In this document: piece after piece, positions 33,018-41,363 of the stretch
How the letters are laid out: the number at the start of each line of letters is the position of its first letter
How positions within the stretch are numbered: position 1 is the stretch's first letter
Assembly (NCBI RefSeq): GCF_030499515.1
Contig: NZ_JASTWJ010000001.1
Coordinates: 8,784,001 to 8,848,000 of the forward strand
From: Streptomyces sp. DT2A-34
Lineage (GTDB): Bacteria; Actinomycetota; Actinomycetes; Streptomycetales; Streptomycetaceae
DNA length: 64,000 nt
Direction: 5' to 3'
Position numbers and translations under genes: made by a program
Notes under the pieces: generated by a model
Databases searched by the model: none
What the model was told of the DNA's origin: nothing
Seen by the model: only the letters and a program-made list of their open reading frames with translations

Positions 33018-33551
33018 ATGCCCGATATGCCTGCCGGTGAGTTCTGGAAGAACCTCAAGCCGATCGAGAACTCCCTGCGCCCTGACGCCCTGCCCGAGGT
33101 GTATCTGTCGAAGGTCGCTACGGACGACGACCGCTACTACGTCCCGTTCACCGACACCGTCGGCTCCCGGCCGCTGTGGATCAATGTCAAGGACAACAGC
33201 TGGGCCGACATCCTGCGGGCCAAGGAGGCAGGGCTGGTCAACCGGCACTATCACCCGCACGAGGTGTTCGCCTACACGATCTCCGGCAAGTGGGGTTACC
33301 TGGAGCGGCCCTGGACCGCGACCGCCGGCGACTTCGTCTACGAGTCGCCCGGTGAGGGGCACACGCTGGTCGCCTACGACAGCGGCGAGCCGATGAAGAC
33401 GTTCTTCATCGTCAAGGGCCCGCTCGTGTGGCTGGACGAGAACGGTGAGGCCGACGGCTTCTTCGACGTGCACGACTACATCAAGATGTGCCGCGAGCAC
33501 TACGAGAAGGTCGGGATCGGCGCCGACTACGTCGACTCCTTGTTCCGTTGA
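33018..33551 (+). CDS. Cupin of the 2,4'-dihydroxyacetophenone dioxygenase type
   Basis: The 177-residue cupin has RHYHPHEVFAYTISGKWGYL (metal-binding His/His/Glu of cupin motif 1) and SPGEGHTLVAYDSGEPM (motif 2 histidine). LENSLRP-like and FFDVHDYIKMCREHYE segments are seen in DAD-type dioxygenases. Such enzymes split the side chain of 2,4'-dihydroxyacetophenone into 4-hydroxybenzoate and formate. The gene is monocistronic and ends in a strong terminator. A divergent MarR/HPA system and an AraC regulator nearby fit aromatic catabolism. The true substrate is not provable from sequence. Confidence 0.78.
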   Translation: MPDMPAGEFWKNLKPIENSLRPDALPEVYLSKVATDDDRYYVPFTDTVGSRPLWINVKDNSWADILRAKEAGLVNRHYHPHEVFAYTISGKWGYLERPWTATAGDFVYESPGEGHTLVAYDSGEPMKTFFIVKGPLVWLDENGEADGFFDVHDYIKMCREHYEKVGIGADYVDSLFR

Positions 33552-33572
33552 CCGCTGCCGATGGCGCAGACG

Positions 33573-33607
33573 CTGGGAGGGATCGTCAGCCCGACGATCC
33601 CTCCCAG
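33573..33607 (+). terminator. Perfect 15-bp terminator hairpin of the cupin gene
   Basis: CTGGGAGGGATCGTC (33573-33587) and GACGATCCCTCCCAG (33593-33607) pair fully around a 5-base loop, 22 bases after the stop. Confidence 0.85.
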
Positions 33608-33689
33608 GCACGTGGTACCCGCCGGGTCCGAGGCGCTGTGGCACGGCGAAGAGTGGGTCAGGTCCTGGTGTGACTGGGGTGCAGGGAAG

Positions 33690-33838
33690 GTGACCGAAGG
33701 CTTCGTGCTCCGCCTGTTCGGAGACCGCCGGGCGTTCGTGGACGCAGGTGCGTCGGGAATCGGCGGCGCAATCGCCGTGCCTTCGCCGAACTGGGCGTCG
33801 ACGCGACGTGCTCGGGCTGTCGTCCGCCTACCCGTTGA
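33690..33838 (+). pseudogene. N-terminal scrap of a short-chain dehydrogenase
   Basis: GDRRAFVDAGASGIGGAIA (33720 onward) is the SDR cofactor motif with the TG of TGxxxGIG mutated to DA. The next frame continues FAELGVDATCSGC, the expected second beta-alpha unit, and then stops. Only about 45 residues survive. The remainder of 33608-34021 shows no gene. Confidence 0.65.
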
Positions 33839-34021
33839 ACCAGTGGCCCGCACCCCGGCCGAGCGGCTCGGCGGCCGTGTGCAGTTGCCACAGAGGCGGT
33901 CACGTGCACGTCCGCAGCCTCGTACGTGACCGGCGCCATCGAGTTCATGGACGGTGACTTCCTCGCCTGTGGTAGGTCACTTAAGCTGTGCCCCCAGGCG
34001 TGGAACACGAGGAGCCGTCGT

Positions 34022-35005
34022 ATGTCCGCCGTCTCCGTGATCTCCCAAGTCACGACTGAGAACGTTGCGCCCTCGGAGCGCATTCGCTTCTGGGAGGACT
34101 ACAACCGCGAGGCACTCGTCGGCCTGTCCTGCACCTCCTATTCAGAGCAAGGGCTCCTCGCCAGGCAGACCAACATCGAACTGGCCGGGTTGCGGGTGGC
34201 CGAGATCACCGGGAACGCACACGTGATCGAGCGCAGCTCACAGACGGTCAGAGCCACACCCAAGGACTCGGTGTTTGCGAGCTTGCTGCTCAAGGGTGAG
34301 GCAGTGTTCCTGCACGAGAACGGTTGCCTGGCGGTCACGGTGGGTGAGCTTGTCGTCTACGACACGCGCCGGCCGTATCTGTTCGGGTTCTCTTCCTCGA
34401 TGCGCCAGATCCTCGTGGACATCCCGCGCGAGCTGTTCGGTCAGACCTGCCTCGCGGGCGAACTGCCCGGGGCGATGGTGTTCGGCAGATCCACGGTGCG
34501 GGAGGGGGCGCTGGTCGCCGCGTTGCGTTCCACGGTCGGCGGGCCGGTGGAGTCGCGGCAGGCCAACGATCCCGCCTGCGTCGAGCGGGCCGTGCTCGAC
34601 CTGCTCGCGCAGCTCGCGGCGGAACGGACGGATGGCGGGCCGGGGCCCGATGCCTACCGTTCGCAGTTGATAGTCGCCGAGGACTACATCGACAGGCATC
34701 TGCACGACCCGGGCCTGGACGCGGCTCAGGTCGCTGATGTCCTGGGTATCTCCGTACGGCACCTGGGCCGGATCTTCGAGTCCACCGGCAGGTCTCCCAT
34801 GCGGCACATCGTGGAGCGGCGACTGGTAGCGGCGCACCGGGAACTCACCGTTCCGGGAGGACGGCAGACCACCATTGCCGACCTGGCGTACCGGTGGGGC
34901 TTCTCCAGCCAGGCTCACTTCGCTCGCCTCTTCCGCGCGAGATTCGGTATGACCCCGAGTGAGGCCCGTGCGGAGGCCACCAGGAGCGCATCAGGCAACG
35001 TTTGA
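34022..35005 (+). CDS. AraC-family regulator with a cupin-like sensor domain
   Basis: The 327-residue protein starts at the ATG at 34022. It has an AraC-binding-2-type N-terminal domain (SERIRFWEDYNREALVGL, then VGELVVYDTRRPYLFGF) and two C-terminal helix-turn-helix motifs (AQVADVLGISVRHLGRIFE; LAYRWGFSSQAHFARLFRAR). It belongs to the same subfamily as the AraC gene at 22250 (shared VYDTRHPY/VYDTRRPY and WGF motifs). Its target may be the neighbouring cupin gene, but a strong terminator separates them. Confidence 0.85.
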   Translation: MSAVSVISQVTTENVAPSERIRFWEDYNREALVGLSCTSYSEQGLLARQTNIELAGLRVAEITGNAHVIERSSQTVRATPKDSVFASLLLKGEAVFLHENGCLAVTVGELVVYDTRRPYLFGFSSSMRQILVDIPRELFGQTCLAGELPGAMVFGRSTVREGALVAALRSTVGGPVESRQANDPACVERAVLDLLAQLAAERTDGGPGPDAYRSQLIVAEDYIDRHLHDPGLDAAQVADVLGISVRHLGRIFESTGRSPMRHIVERRLVAAHRELTVPGGRQTTIADLAYRWGFSSQAHFARLFRARFGMTPSEARAEATRSASGNV

Positions 35006-35049
35006 CCTCTCGCGATGTGATTCGAGTCGATAGGCACACGGCGCGGAGG

Positions 35050-35440
35050 CCATCTTGCGGACCCCTCGGTCAGGATCTCCGGGGAGGTGGCCAGATTCAT
35101 GCGGACAAACCCCGCTCCGCGGGGCCTCAAGGTCACCCCGGAGTTGAGAGCGATCCGGCCTCGCTCCAGGAAGACGGCCGCCGGGTGTGTCGCCAGGACC
35201 CAGATTCCGGCGGTCCGCCCAGGCCAGTTACCTGGCTTGGCCCGGGCATCGGACGCACGACGGGCAGGCGTTCGGCAGTACAAGCCGTATATCCGGTATC
35301 TCCGCACTCCACCGCGCTGTGGATTGCCGGTGCCACCGGCTCGGCGACCGGTACGTCCACCTCCGCCACCCACGGCGGTAGTGCGCCGTCCTGGCACGCC
35401 CTCCACTTGATTCTCGTGCGCCGCCGTAAGGGATTTCGAC
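35050..35440 (-). pseudogene. MalY/PatB-type aminotransferase with a large internal deletion
   Basis: On the minus strand the N-terminal motif of cystathionine-beta-lyase-like PLP enzymes is clear (LRRRTRIKWRACQDGALPP, WVAEVDVPVAEPV, DTGY; 35430-35290). The C-terminal motif THPAAVFLERGRIALNSG and GAGFVRMNLATSPEIL (35190-35060) follows in another frame. The roughly 280 residues that should lie between, including the PLP lysine, are missing. This is a gene whose middle has been excised. Confidence 0.75.
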
Positions 35441-35469
35441 GCACGTCACGCCGGCCTGCTCGCCGAGCA

Positions 35470-35640
35470 GAGCTGGCTGCCGGGGGCTGCACCGCCTCCA
35501 CGTACTGCTGGACACCGGCGCGGGCGGAGAGGTCCTGGGACGGATCAATCTGATCGACATCGCGGAAGGATCCGCCGAACGTGGCCTGGCCGCGTCCGGG
35601 GTCCGGCAGGTGTGCGGCCTGCCGTCATGCTGGACAACGC
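35470..35640 (+). pseudogene. GNAT acetyltransferase fragment
   Basis: LHVLLDTGAGGEVLGRINLI then DIAEGSAERGLAASGVRQVC resembles the central strand and acetyl-CoA loop of RimJ/RimL-type acetyltransferases. The usual strand between EGSAE and RGLA has been lost. No start or full domain remains. Confidence 0.55.
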
Positions 35641-35757
35641 CGGTTAGCGGGGCGTGCTGGCGCGTACGGGCTCGAACAGGCCGGCGAGATCGGGATCGAC
35701 GGGCGGGCCGGGGGAGCGGGTGCGCGGGCGAATTGCGCTGATAAGAGTCAAAGAGGC

Positions 35758-35794
35758 CCGCACTTTGTGCGCACACGGTGCGCACAAAGTGCGG
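35758..35794. promoter_or_regulatory. 37-base palindrome upstream of the pectate lyase gene
   Basis: CCGCACTTTGTGCGCAC (35758-35774) and GTGCGCACAAAGTGCGG (35778-35794) are perfect inverted copies with a 3-base centre. A further half-copy, CTTTGTGCGG, lies at about 35808-35817. It is 80 bases upstream of the lyase start. It may be an operator for a sugar-responsive repressor, or a terminator for upstream reading. Confidence 0.6.
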
Positions 35795-35873
35795 ATCAGG
35801 GGGCAACCTTTGTGCGGACTGTGGCAACAGAGGGGCGATGGGACTTCCTGTACCTCTGAATGAAAGTCATCGC

Positions 35874-37283
35874 GTGAGCACAAGAGCAACCCTGCGCAGA
35901 ACACGACGCAGGCGAACGAACCCTCGACGCACCGTTCTCATCGGTGCACTGGCCACCGCCCTGACAGGAGGTGCGGTCGTCGGCGGAGTGCTGATGACGG
36001 CATCCGCCTCCGGGCCCGGCGCGGGTACCTACCGACTGGTGAACGCCGCGAACGGCACGTGTCTTGAAGTGCCCGCCGCCACGGCGAAGAGCGGAGTACG
36101 GCTCGGCGGGGCGAAGTGCGCCGCCGGCAACGCCGCCCAGCGGACCTGGCGGCTCAGCAAGTCCGGTAACGGGTTCCTGGTGAAGAGTGCGCTCAGTGGT
36201 CTGTGCGCGGGGGTGCAGGGCGCCTCCACCTCCGCCGGCAAGGCGGTCCAGCAGCAGCTCTGCGACGGCACGTCCGCGCAGGTCTGGAAGCTGAGCGCGG
36301 TCGGTGACGCCTACCACCTGGTCAACGCCAAGAGCGGCAAGTGCCTGAACGTGAAGGCCGGGCTTGCACAGCAGAACTCCTGCGACAAGGTGCTCAGCAA
36401 GAGCTGGAAACTGGAGCCCGTCACGGGCCCGGTCACCAGGCCGGCCTCAACTCCTCCGGCCTCCCCGTCCCCCTCCTCCGCATCGGTCCCCCCGGCCGCC
36501 ACGCCCACCAAGACCTCCGTGGCCACCCCCTCGGCGTCCAAGACCCCAGCGGCCACCACCTCCGTCCCCGCGTCCTCCGCGGGCGGCGTCCTCGGCGCCT
36601 GGCCGACGCCCACGGGCGACAAGTCGGTGACCTCGACCATCAAGGTGCCGACCTCGCTGAACGGCGGCATGAAGCGCTTCATCGGCTCGGGCGCCCTTGG
36701 CGGCGACAGCCAGGACGAGGACCAGGACCCCATCTTCGAACTCGCCGACGGGGCCACGCTGGAGAACGTCATACTCGGTGACCCGGCCGCCGACGGTGTC
36801 CACTGCCTGGGCAGTTGCACCCTCCGCAACGTCTGGTGGCAGGACGTCGGCGAGGACGCCGCCACCTTCAAGGGCACGTCCGCGTCCGCGACGTACGTTG
36901 TCGACGGCGGCGGAGCGCGGCAGGCCGACGACAAGGTCTTCCAGTTCAACGGCCAGGGAAAGCTCACCGTCAAAAACTTCCAGGCCGAGAACTTCGGCAA
37001 GCTGGTCCGGATGTGCGGCAACTGCAAGACGCAGTACCAGCGGCACGCCGTGATCAGCAACGTCAAGGTGACCAGTCCCGGCAAGGTCCTGGTCGGCGTC
37101 AACGCCAACTACGGTGACACCGCGACCCTCTCGGGCGTGACGGTCGTCGGCGACAGCGCCAGGAAGATCACCATCTGCGAGCGCTTCAAGGGCAACAACA
37201 CCGGCGCTGAACCATCGTCCCTCGGCACCGGGTCGGACGGCACCCACTGCCTCTACAGCGCCTCGGACATCACCTACAAGTGA
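35874..37283 (+). CDS. Secreted pectate lyase (PL3) with an N-terminal ricin-type lectin domain
   Basis: The 469-residue protein starts at a GTG at 35874. It has a basic N-terminus and one hydrophobic segment (VLIGALATALTGGAVVGGVL) as signal or anchor. A beta-trefoil ricin-B lectin (TYRLVNAANGTCLEV to KSWKLEP, about 45-180) follows, with a Pro/Ser/Thr linker (about 185-245). The C-terminus is a PL3 parallel beta-helix (GATLENVILGDPAADGVHCL, VWWQDVGEDAATFKG, CERFKGNN). PL3 enzymes eliminate across polygalacturonate with Ca2+. The lectin probably tethers the enzyme to plant cell wall. RBS support for the start is weak; an ATG at 35838 is an alternative. Confidence 0.9.
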   Translation: MSTRATLRRTRRRRTNPRRTVLIGALATALTGGAVVGGVLMTASASGPGAGTYRLVNAANGTCLEVPAATAKSGVRLGGAKCAAGNAAQRTWRLSKSGNGFLVKSALSGLCAGVQGASTSAGKAVQQQLCDGTSAQVWKLSAVGDAYHLVNAKSGKCLNVKAGLAQQNSCDKVLSKSWKLEPVTGPVTRPASTPPASPSPSSASVPPAATPTKTSVATPSASKTPAATTSVPASSAGGVLGAWPTPTGDKSVTSTIKVPTSLNGGMKRFIGSGALGGDSQDEDQDPIFELADGATLENVILGDPAADGVHCLGSCTLRNVWWQDVGEDAATFKGTSASATYVVDGGGARQADDKVFQFNGQGKLTVKNFQAENFGKLVRMCGNCKTQYQRHAVISNVKVTSPGKVLVGVNANYGDTATLSGVTVVGDSARKITICERFKGNNTGAEPSSLGTGSDGTHCLYSASDITYK

Positions 37284-37287
37284 TGCC

Positions 37288-37339
37288 GGCCCGGTGACCA
37301 CACTCGGCCCGGTGACCACACCGGGCCGGGTGACCACGC
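37288..37339. repeat. Three tandem GGCCCGGTGACCACAC-type units
   Basis: The 16-base unit occurs exactly at 37288-37303 and 37306-37321, and in a variant form at about 37323-37339, spaced 18 bases apart, right after the lyase stop. Its nature is unknown. The rest of 37340-37698 holds nothing recognised. Confidence 0.6.
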
Positions 37340-37698
37340 GCACGTGCCCGCATTGTGTGGCACCGGGCCTGGTGAGACCGCCCCGGTCGCGAGGCGCGGC
37401 ACAGGGCGCCCGCCACGGGCGCGACCTCACCGTGGTGAACCCCGGCCGGGTGGGGCGCCGCCGAACCCGCCAACCTGCCCTGGTCGCCGCGCCGACTGAC
37501 CCGTGCAGGCGTCGCCCACCGGCGGGCGGCCGAACCGACCTGGTTCGTGGTGTCGGAAGCCCGGACCGGCCCGGTCTCGCCACGGTGCGCGTGCGACGGA
37601 CGAAGGCGGGCGTGGAGGAGGAGATCACGCCGGCGTTCGGATGCGGCCCCGGCGAGGAACCCCCGCGCTGTAGGCCCTTCCCGGCCTCGCGGAGACCC

Positions 37699-37932
37699 TC
37701 AACGCTCGTCACTGCCTCCAGACGGCGCCGGCGTCCATGCTCTTCGCGCGGCGCGGACGCCTGCGGCATCGAGAGCGAGGTCGAAGGACACCCGCTCGCC
37801 CACGACCAGCGTGCTGTCCGCGTCGCCGTTGACCGCCGCGCGACAAGCGACGGCATCGGGGCCGGCGCACTCCTGGGCGATGACGCCCACGCCCCGGCCG
37901 GGATCAAGCCACTTCACCACGCCACATGGCAC
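37699..37932 (-). CDS. Divergent cold-shock-domain protein
   Basis: The 77-residue protein starts at a GTG at 37932 and reads CGVVKWLDPGRGVGVIAQE, the cold-shock fold with RNP1 altered from KGFGFI to RGVGVI. It continues with GPDAVACRAAVNGD, where RNP2 normally reads VFVHYSAI, and ERVSFDLALDAAGVRA. The aromatic RNA-stacking residues are largely gone, so RNA binding may be weakened or altered. Length fits CspA-like proteins. It is the only gene in the 37.3-38.1 kb gap. Confidence 0.7.
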   Translation of the reverse strand: MPCGVVKWLDPGRGVGVIAQECAGPDAVACRAAVNGDADSTLVVGERVSFDLALDAAGVRAARRAWTPAPSGGSDER

Positions 37933-38175
37933 AGACGACCCCCAGCTGTGTCGACTCGCATGGGCGGGTGCACTGGCGCGCGAAGAAAGACACCCAGCGC
38001 AGACCAAACACTCAGTAACTGCTCCAGGGACAGTTGCCGCAGCGGGCGCGAGATCCAGTGAGCTCCTTCAACGAGTCATCCAGCCGCGTGCTCCCGGCGC
38101 CCTGCACGCGTCTCTCGACGAAGGTCGACTTGGTTGAGTGACGAAATCGACGGACTAAGTCATTGTCATACATCC

Positions 38176-38820
38176 ATGGCGCACGTCTCAGCGGCCGAGC
38201 GCCGCCCCCAACTGATCAAAGCGGCCATCGACCTCATGCGCAGGGAGGGCGTCGCGGCCGGAAGCACGCGCGCGATCGCTGCCGAGCTGGGTGTTGCCCA
38301 GGCCACCGTGCACTACACCTTCGGTACGAAGGAGGGGCTGTGCCGGGCCGTCCTGGAGGAGCTCACGGAAAACCTGGTCGTACAGGTCGAACGCGCCGCA
38401 CCGGAGGAAGGTGGGTTCGAGGAGACCATCAGCACTCTGGCGGCGGCCTTGTGGCGGACGGTACGGGACAGCCCGGCAGCCATCGGATGCTGACGGAACT
38501 GGCCACGTTCGCGATGCGCTCATCCCAGCTGCGCGAGGTTCTCACGAGCCACTACCAGCCGTGGATCGACGTGACAGCAAGGATCCTGAGGCAGGCGGCC
38601 GAGCGCACGGGTCAGCCGCTGGCGCAGCCCGCGGAGGCGATCGCCTGGTGGGTTCTCGCCGGTTTTGACGGACTCACGAACATGCATCTGTCGCTCCCCG
38701 ATGAGGAGACCGAGCGCGTCGCCCTCCTGGGCTTGTCTCCTCCGTGGTGGCACTGGCCGGCGGGCAGCTGGAGCGGGTCGCCGGCCAGTGCCACGCGGTG
38801 GAGTCCCGCCCGACCGGCTG
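38176..38820 (+). pseudogene. TetR-family regulator broken by two frameshifts
   Basis: The N-terminal helix-turn-helix is intact (MAHVSAAERRPQLIKAAIDL, TRAIAAELGVAQATVHYTFG). At about 38478 the frame changes. The ligand domain continues as MLTELATFAMRSSQLREVL and IAWWVLAGFDGLTNMHLSLP, then changes again at about 38735 to reach VVALAGGQLERVAGQ and a stop at 38820. It lies just upstream of the MMPL transporter gene, whose promoter carries a TetR-type palindrome. A truncated DNA-binding half of about 105 residues could still be made. Confidence 0.8.
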
Positions 38821-38892
38821 AGGCAACCGCGCGTGTGCCGAGACCTGCGCTCTCCCGAGCGCCCCAAAGCGCCTCACATTAAGCGAACGACT

Positions 38893-38906
38893 TTGTCATA
38901 TGACAA
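38893..38906. promoter_or_regulatory. TetR-type operator in front of the MMPL gene
   Basis: TTGTCATATGACAA (38893-38906) is a perfect 14-bp palindrome. The half-site TTGTCATA recurs at 38163-38170, just before the broken TetR gene. The pattern fits one regulator acting on both. Confidence 0.65.
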
Positions 38907-39034
38907 GGGCGTGCGATAAAGTCTGGCGACCGGAACTTCGGCGCCTGCTGCGCCGACGGTTGCGTCGCACCTCTTTCTCTGCGCTGCCTCCGGCCCGCAG
39001 TGTCCAACCCTCATGCTCTTCAAGGGAGTTCAGC

Positions 39035-41239
39035 ATGGCTGTGCTGCTTCACCGCCTGGGCCTCGGCGCCTACCGTCGCCGAAAGCTGGTGCTGTCCCTC
39101 TGGCTCGTGGCCCTGGCCGGGCTCGTCGCCTGTGTCGGCGTCTTCGGCGGCAAGCTCGACGACCGCTTCGCCGTACCGGGAACCGAGTCCCAGCGCGCGC
39201 TGGACACGGTCAGCAGGACCCTGCCGGACGTGTCCGGGGACAGCGCCCAGCTCGTCTTCACGGTCCCCGGAGGCAAGCGCGTCACCGAAGCCCCGTACGC
39301 GGCCGCCATCGCCGAAGCCGTGACGGCGGCGGGCCGGGCGCCGCAGGTCAGTTCCGTCGTCGGCCCCGAGAAATCCGGTGCCGTCTCGCCGGACGGGACC
39401 GCGGCGATCGTCCAGGTCCAGTACTCCATACCAAAGTCCGAGGTCAGCGAGTCCTCCAAGCACGCCCTTGAGAAGGCCGCACAGGCGGCCGAGAAGGACG
39501 GCATGGACGCTTCGGTGGGCGGCTCCGTCTACTCCAGCAGCGGCATCCACGTCGGCCCGTCGGAGATCATCGGCGTTGCAGTAGCCCTGCTCGTCCTCGT
39601 CATCACCTTCGGCTCGCTGCTCGCCGCCGGTATGTCCCTCATCCCCGCCCTCATCGGCGTGGCCGTGGGCCTGGCCGGGCTACTCGCCCTGACCCCGCTG
39701 GCCGACATCTCGTCCACCGCCGTCACCCTGGCGCTCATGCTGGGACTGGCCGTGGGCATCGACTACGTCCTGTTCATCCTTTCCCGTCACCGCCAGCAAC
39801 TTGCCCGCGGAATGGCCCCGCAGGAGTCCGTCGCGCTGGCCAACGGCACTGCCGGAAGCGCGGTGGTCTTCGCCGGGGCCACCGTGATCATCGCGCTCGG
39901 GGCCCTGAGCGTCATCGGTATCCCCTTCCTGACCACCATGGGCCTGGGCGCGGCCGGGGCCGTGGTCATCGCCGTCCTTGCCGCGATCACCCTGCTGCCC
40001 GCCATCGCGGGATTCGCCGGCTCCCGGTTGGCACCGAAGCCCGGCAGCCGCGCCGCCCGTCGGGTCCACAACGACACCGAGGCCACCACCAAGGACACCC
40101 GCGGGGCCCGCTGGGTCAAGCGAGTGATCGCCAAGCCGCTGCTGACCGTGCTCGCCACCGCCGGCATCCTGCTCACCCTCGCCCTCCCCGCCACCGACCT
40201 GCGCCTGTCTCTCCCGGACAACCGCTCGGCGTCGCAGGGCTCCACCGAACGGACGACCTACGACACCGTCAGTGACAAGTTCGGCCCCGGCTTCAACGGC
40301 CCCCTCCTGGTGCTGACCGAGACCGATCACGGCCAGGGAGCTCAGGCCGGCGCTGAGGTCGCGCGGAAGCTGGCGACTCTCCACGGCGTCAAAGCGGTCC
40401 TGCCGCCCGCCTCCACCAGCAACCCGGCACAGAGCGTCATTACCGTCATCCCCGACGGAGGCCCCGACAGCCTCAAGACGGATCAACTCGTCCGCGACAT
40501 CCGCAAGCACGGCGCCGACATCCGTGTGACATCCGGCACCTCCGTCTCGGTCACCGGTACCACCGCCGTCAACATCGACATCTCCAACCGGCTCTCCGAC
40601 TCCCTGCTGCCCTTCGTCGCCATCGTCGTAGGCCTGAGCCTGATCCTGCTCATGATCGTCTTCCGCTCGCTCTTCATCCCCGTCAAGGCCGCCGTCGGCT
40701 TCCTACTCTCGGTTGCCGCCTCGCTGGGCCTGGTCGTCGCCCTGTTTCAGTGGGGATGGCTGGCCGACATGCTCGGGGTGCCCAGCACCGGCCCGGTCGT
40801 CAGCTTTCTGCCGATCATCCTGATCGGGGTGCTGTTCGGCCTGGCCATGGACTACGAGGTCTTCCTCGTCTCCGGCATGAGGGAGGAATGGCTCCACACT
40901 GGCATGGCCCGTAAGTCGGTCATCGACGGAGCCCGACACAGTGCACGGGTCGTCACCGCCGCCGCGCTGATCATGTTCACCGTCTTCGCCGGGTTCTTCC
41001 CCCTCGACAACCCGATCATCAAGCCCATCGCCTTCGCCCTGGCCGTCGGCGTGGCCATCGACGCCTTCGTCGTCCGTATGACCCTCGTCCCCGCACTGCT
41101 GACCCTCGCCGGACGCCACGCCTGGTGGCTGCCTGCCTGGCTTGACAGGATCCTTCCCGACCTCGACATCGAGGGCGCAAGCCTCCAGAAGGCAGCGCCG
41201 AGGGATCACGACCGCGTGGAAGTTCAGCCCGTTTCCTGA
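39035..41239 (+). CDS. MMPL-family membrane transporter
   Basis: The 734-residue protein starts at the ATG at 39035, with AAGGGAG seven bases upstream. It has the MMPL/RND layout: one N-terminal membrane segment, a large extracellular loop (about 45-170), and five segments with GLAVGIDYVLFILSRHRQQ. A second loop and a second set with GLAMDYEVFLVSGMREEW complete the layout. The aspartates in GIDY and AMDY are the proton-relay residues. Family members export lipids or drugs. With its regulator broken, the transporter may be expressed constitutively. Confidence 0.9.
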   Translation: MAVLLHRLGLGAYRRRKLVLSLWLVALAGLVACVGVFGGKLDDRFAVPGTESQRALDTVSRTLPDVSGDSAQLVFTVPGGKRVTEAPYAAAIAEAVTAAGRAPQVSSVVGPEKSGAVSPDGTAAIVQVQYSIPKSEVSESSKHALEKAAQAAEKDGMDASVGGSVYSSSGIHVGPSEIIGVAVALLVLVITFGSLLAAGMSLIPALIGVAVGLAGLLALTPLADISSTAVTLALMLGLAVGIDYVLFILSRHRQQLARGMAPQESVALANGTAGSAVVFAGATVIIALGALSVIGIPFLTTMGLGAAGAVVIAVLAAITLLPAIAGFAGSRLAPKPGSRAARRVHNDTEATTKDTRGARWVKRVIAKPLLTVLATAGILLTLALPATDLRLSLPDNRSASQGSTERTTYDTVSDKFGPGFNGPLLVLTETDHGQGAQAGAEVARKLATLHGVKAVLPPASTSNPAQSVITVIPDGGPDSLKTDQLVRDIRKHGADIRVTSGTSVSVTGTTAVNIDISNRLSDSLLPFVAIVVGLSLILLMIVFRSLFIPVKAAVGFLLSVAASLGLVVALFQWGWLADMLGVPSTGPVVSFLPIILIGVLFGLAMDYEVFLVSGMREEWLHTGMARKSVIDGARHSARVVTAAALIMFTVFAGFFPLDNPIIKPIAFALAVGVAIDAFVVRMTLVPALLTLAGRHAWWLPAWLDRILPDLDIEGASLQKAAPRDHDRVEVQPVS

Positions 41240-41363
41240 GGAAATCCGGCGACGGGCGACGCCCTCCCCGGCCGCCACGACCTCCGGTGGGCCCGCAGCG
41301 CGACCTGTGCCGCGGGCCCGCCTCCCCGAGTTCCGAACCCACAGGCCGTCCCAAGGACAAGCA

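Noticed and set aside
37288..37339. CRISPR array
   Set aside because: Only three 16-base units, almost without spacers, and no cas genes; a simple tandem repeat.
36447..37907. 486-codon open frame opposite the pectate lyase
   Set aside because: Repeated Gly/Arg tracts with no motif; a shadow of the lyase Pro/Ser linker and beta-helix.
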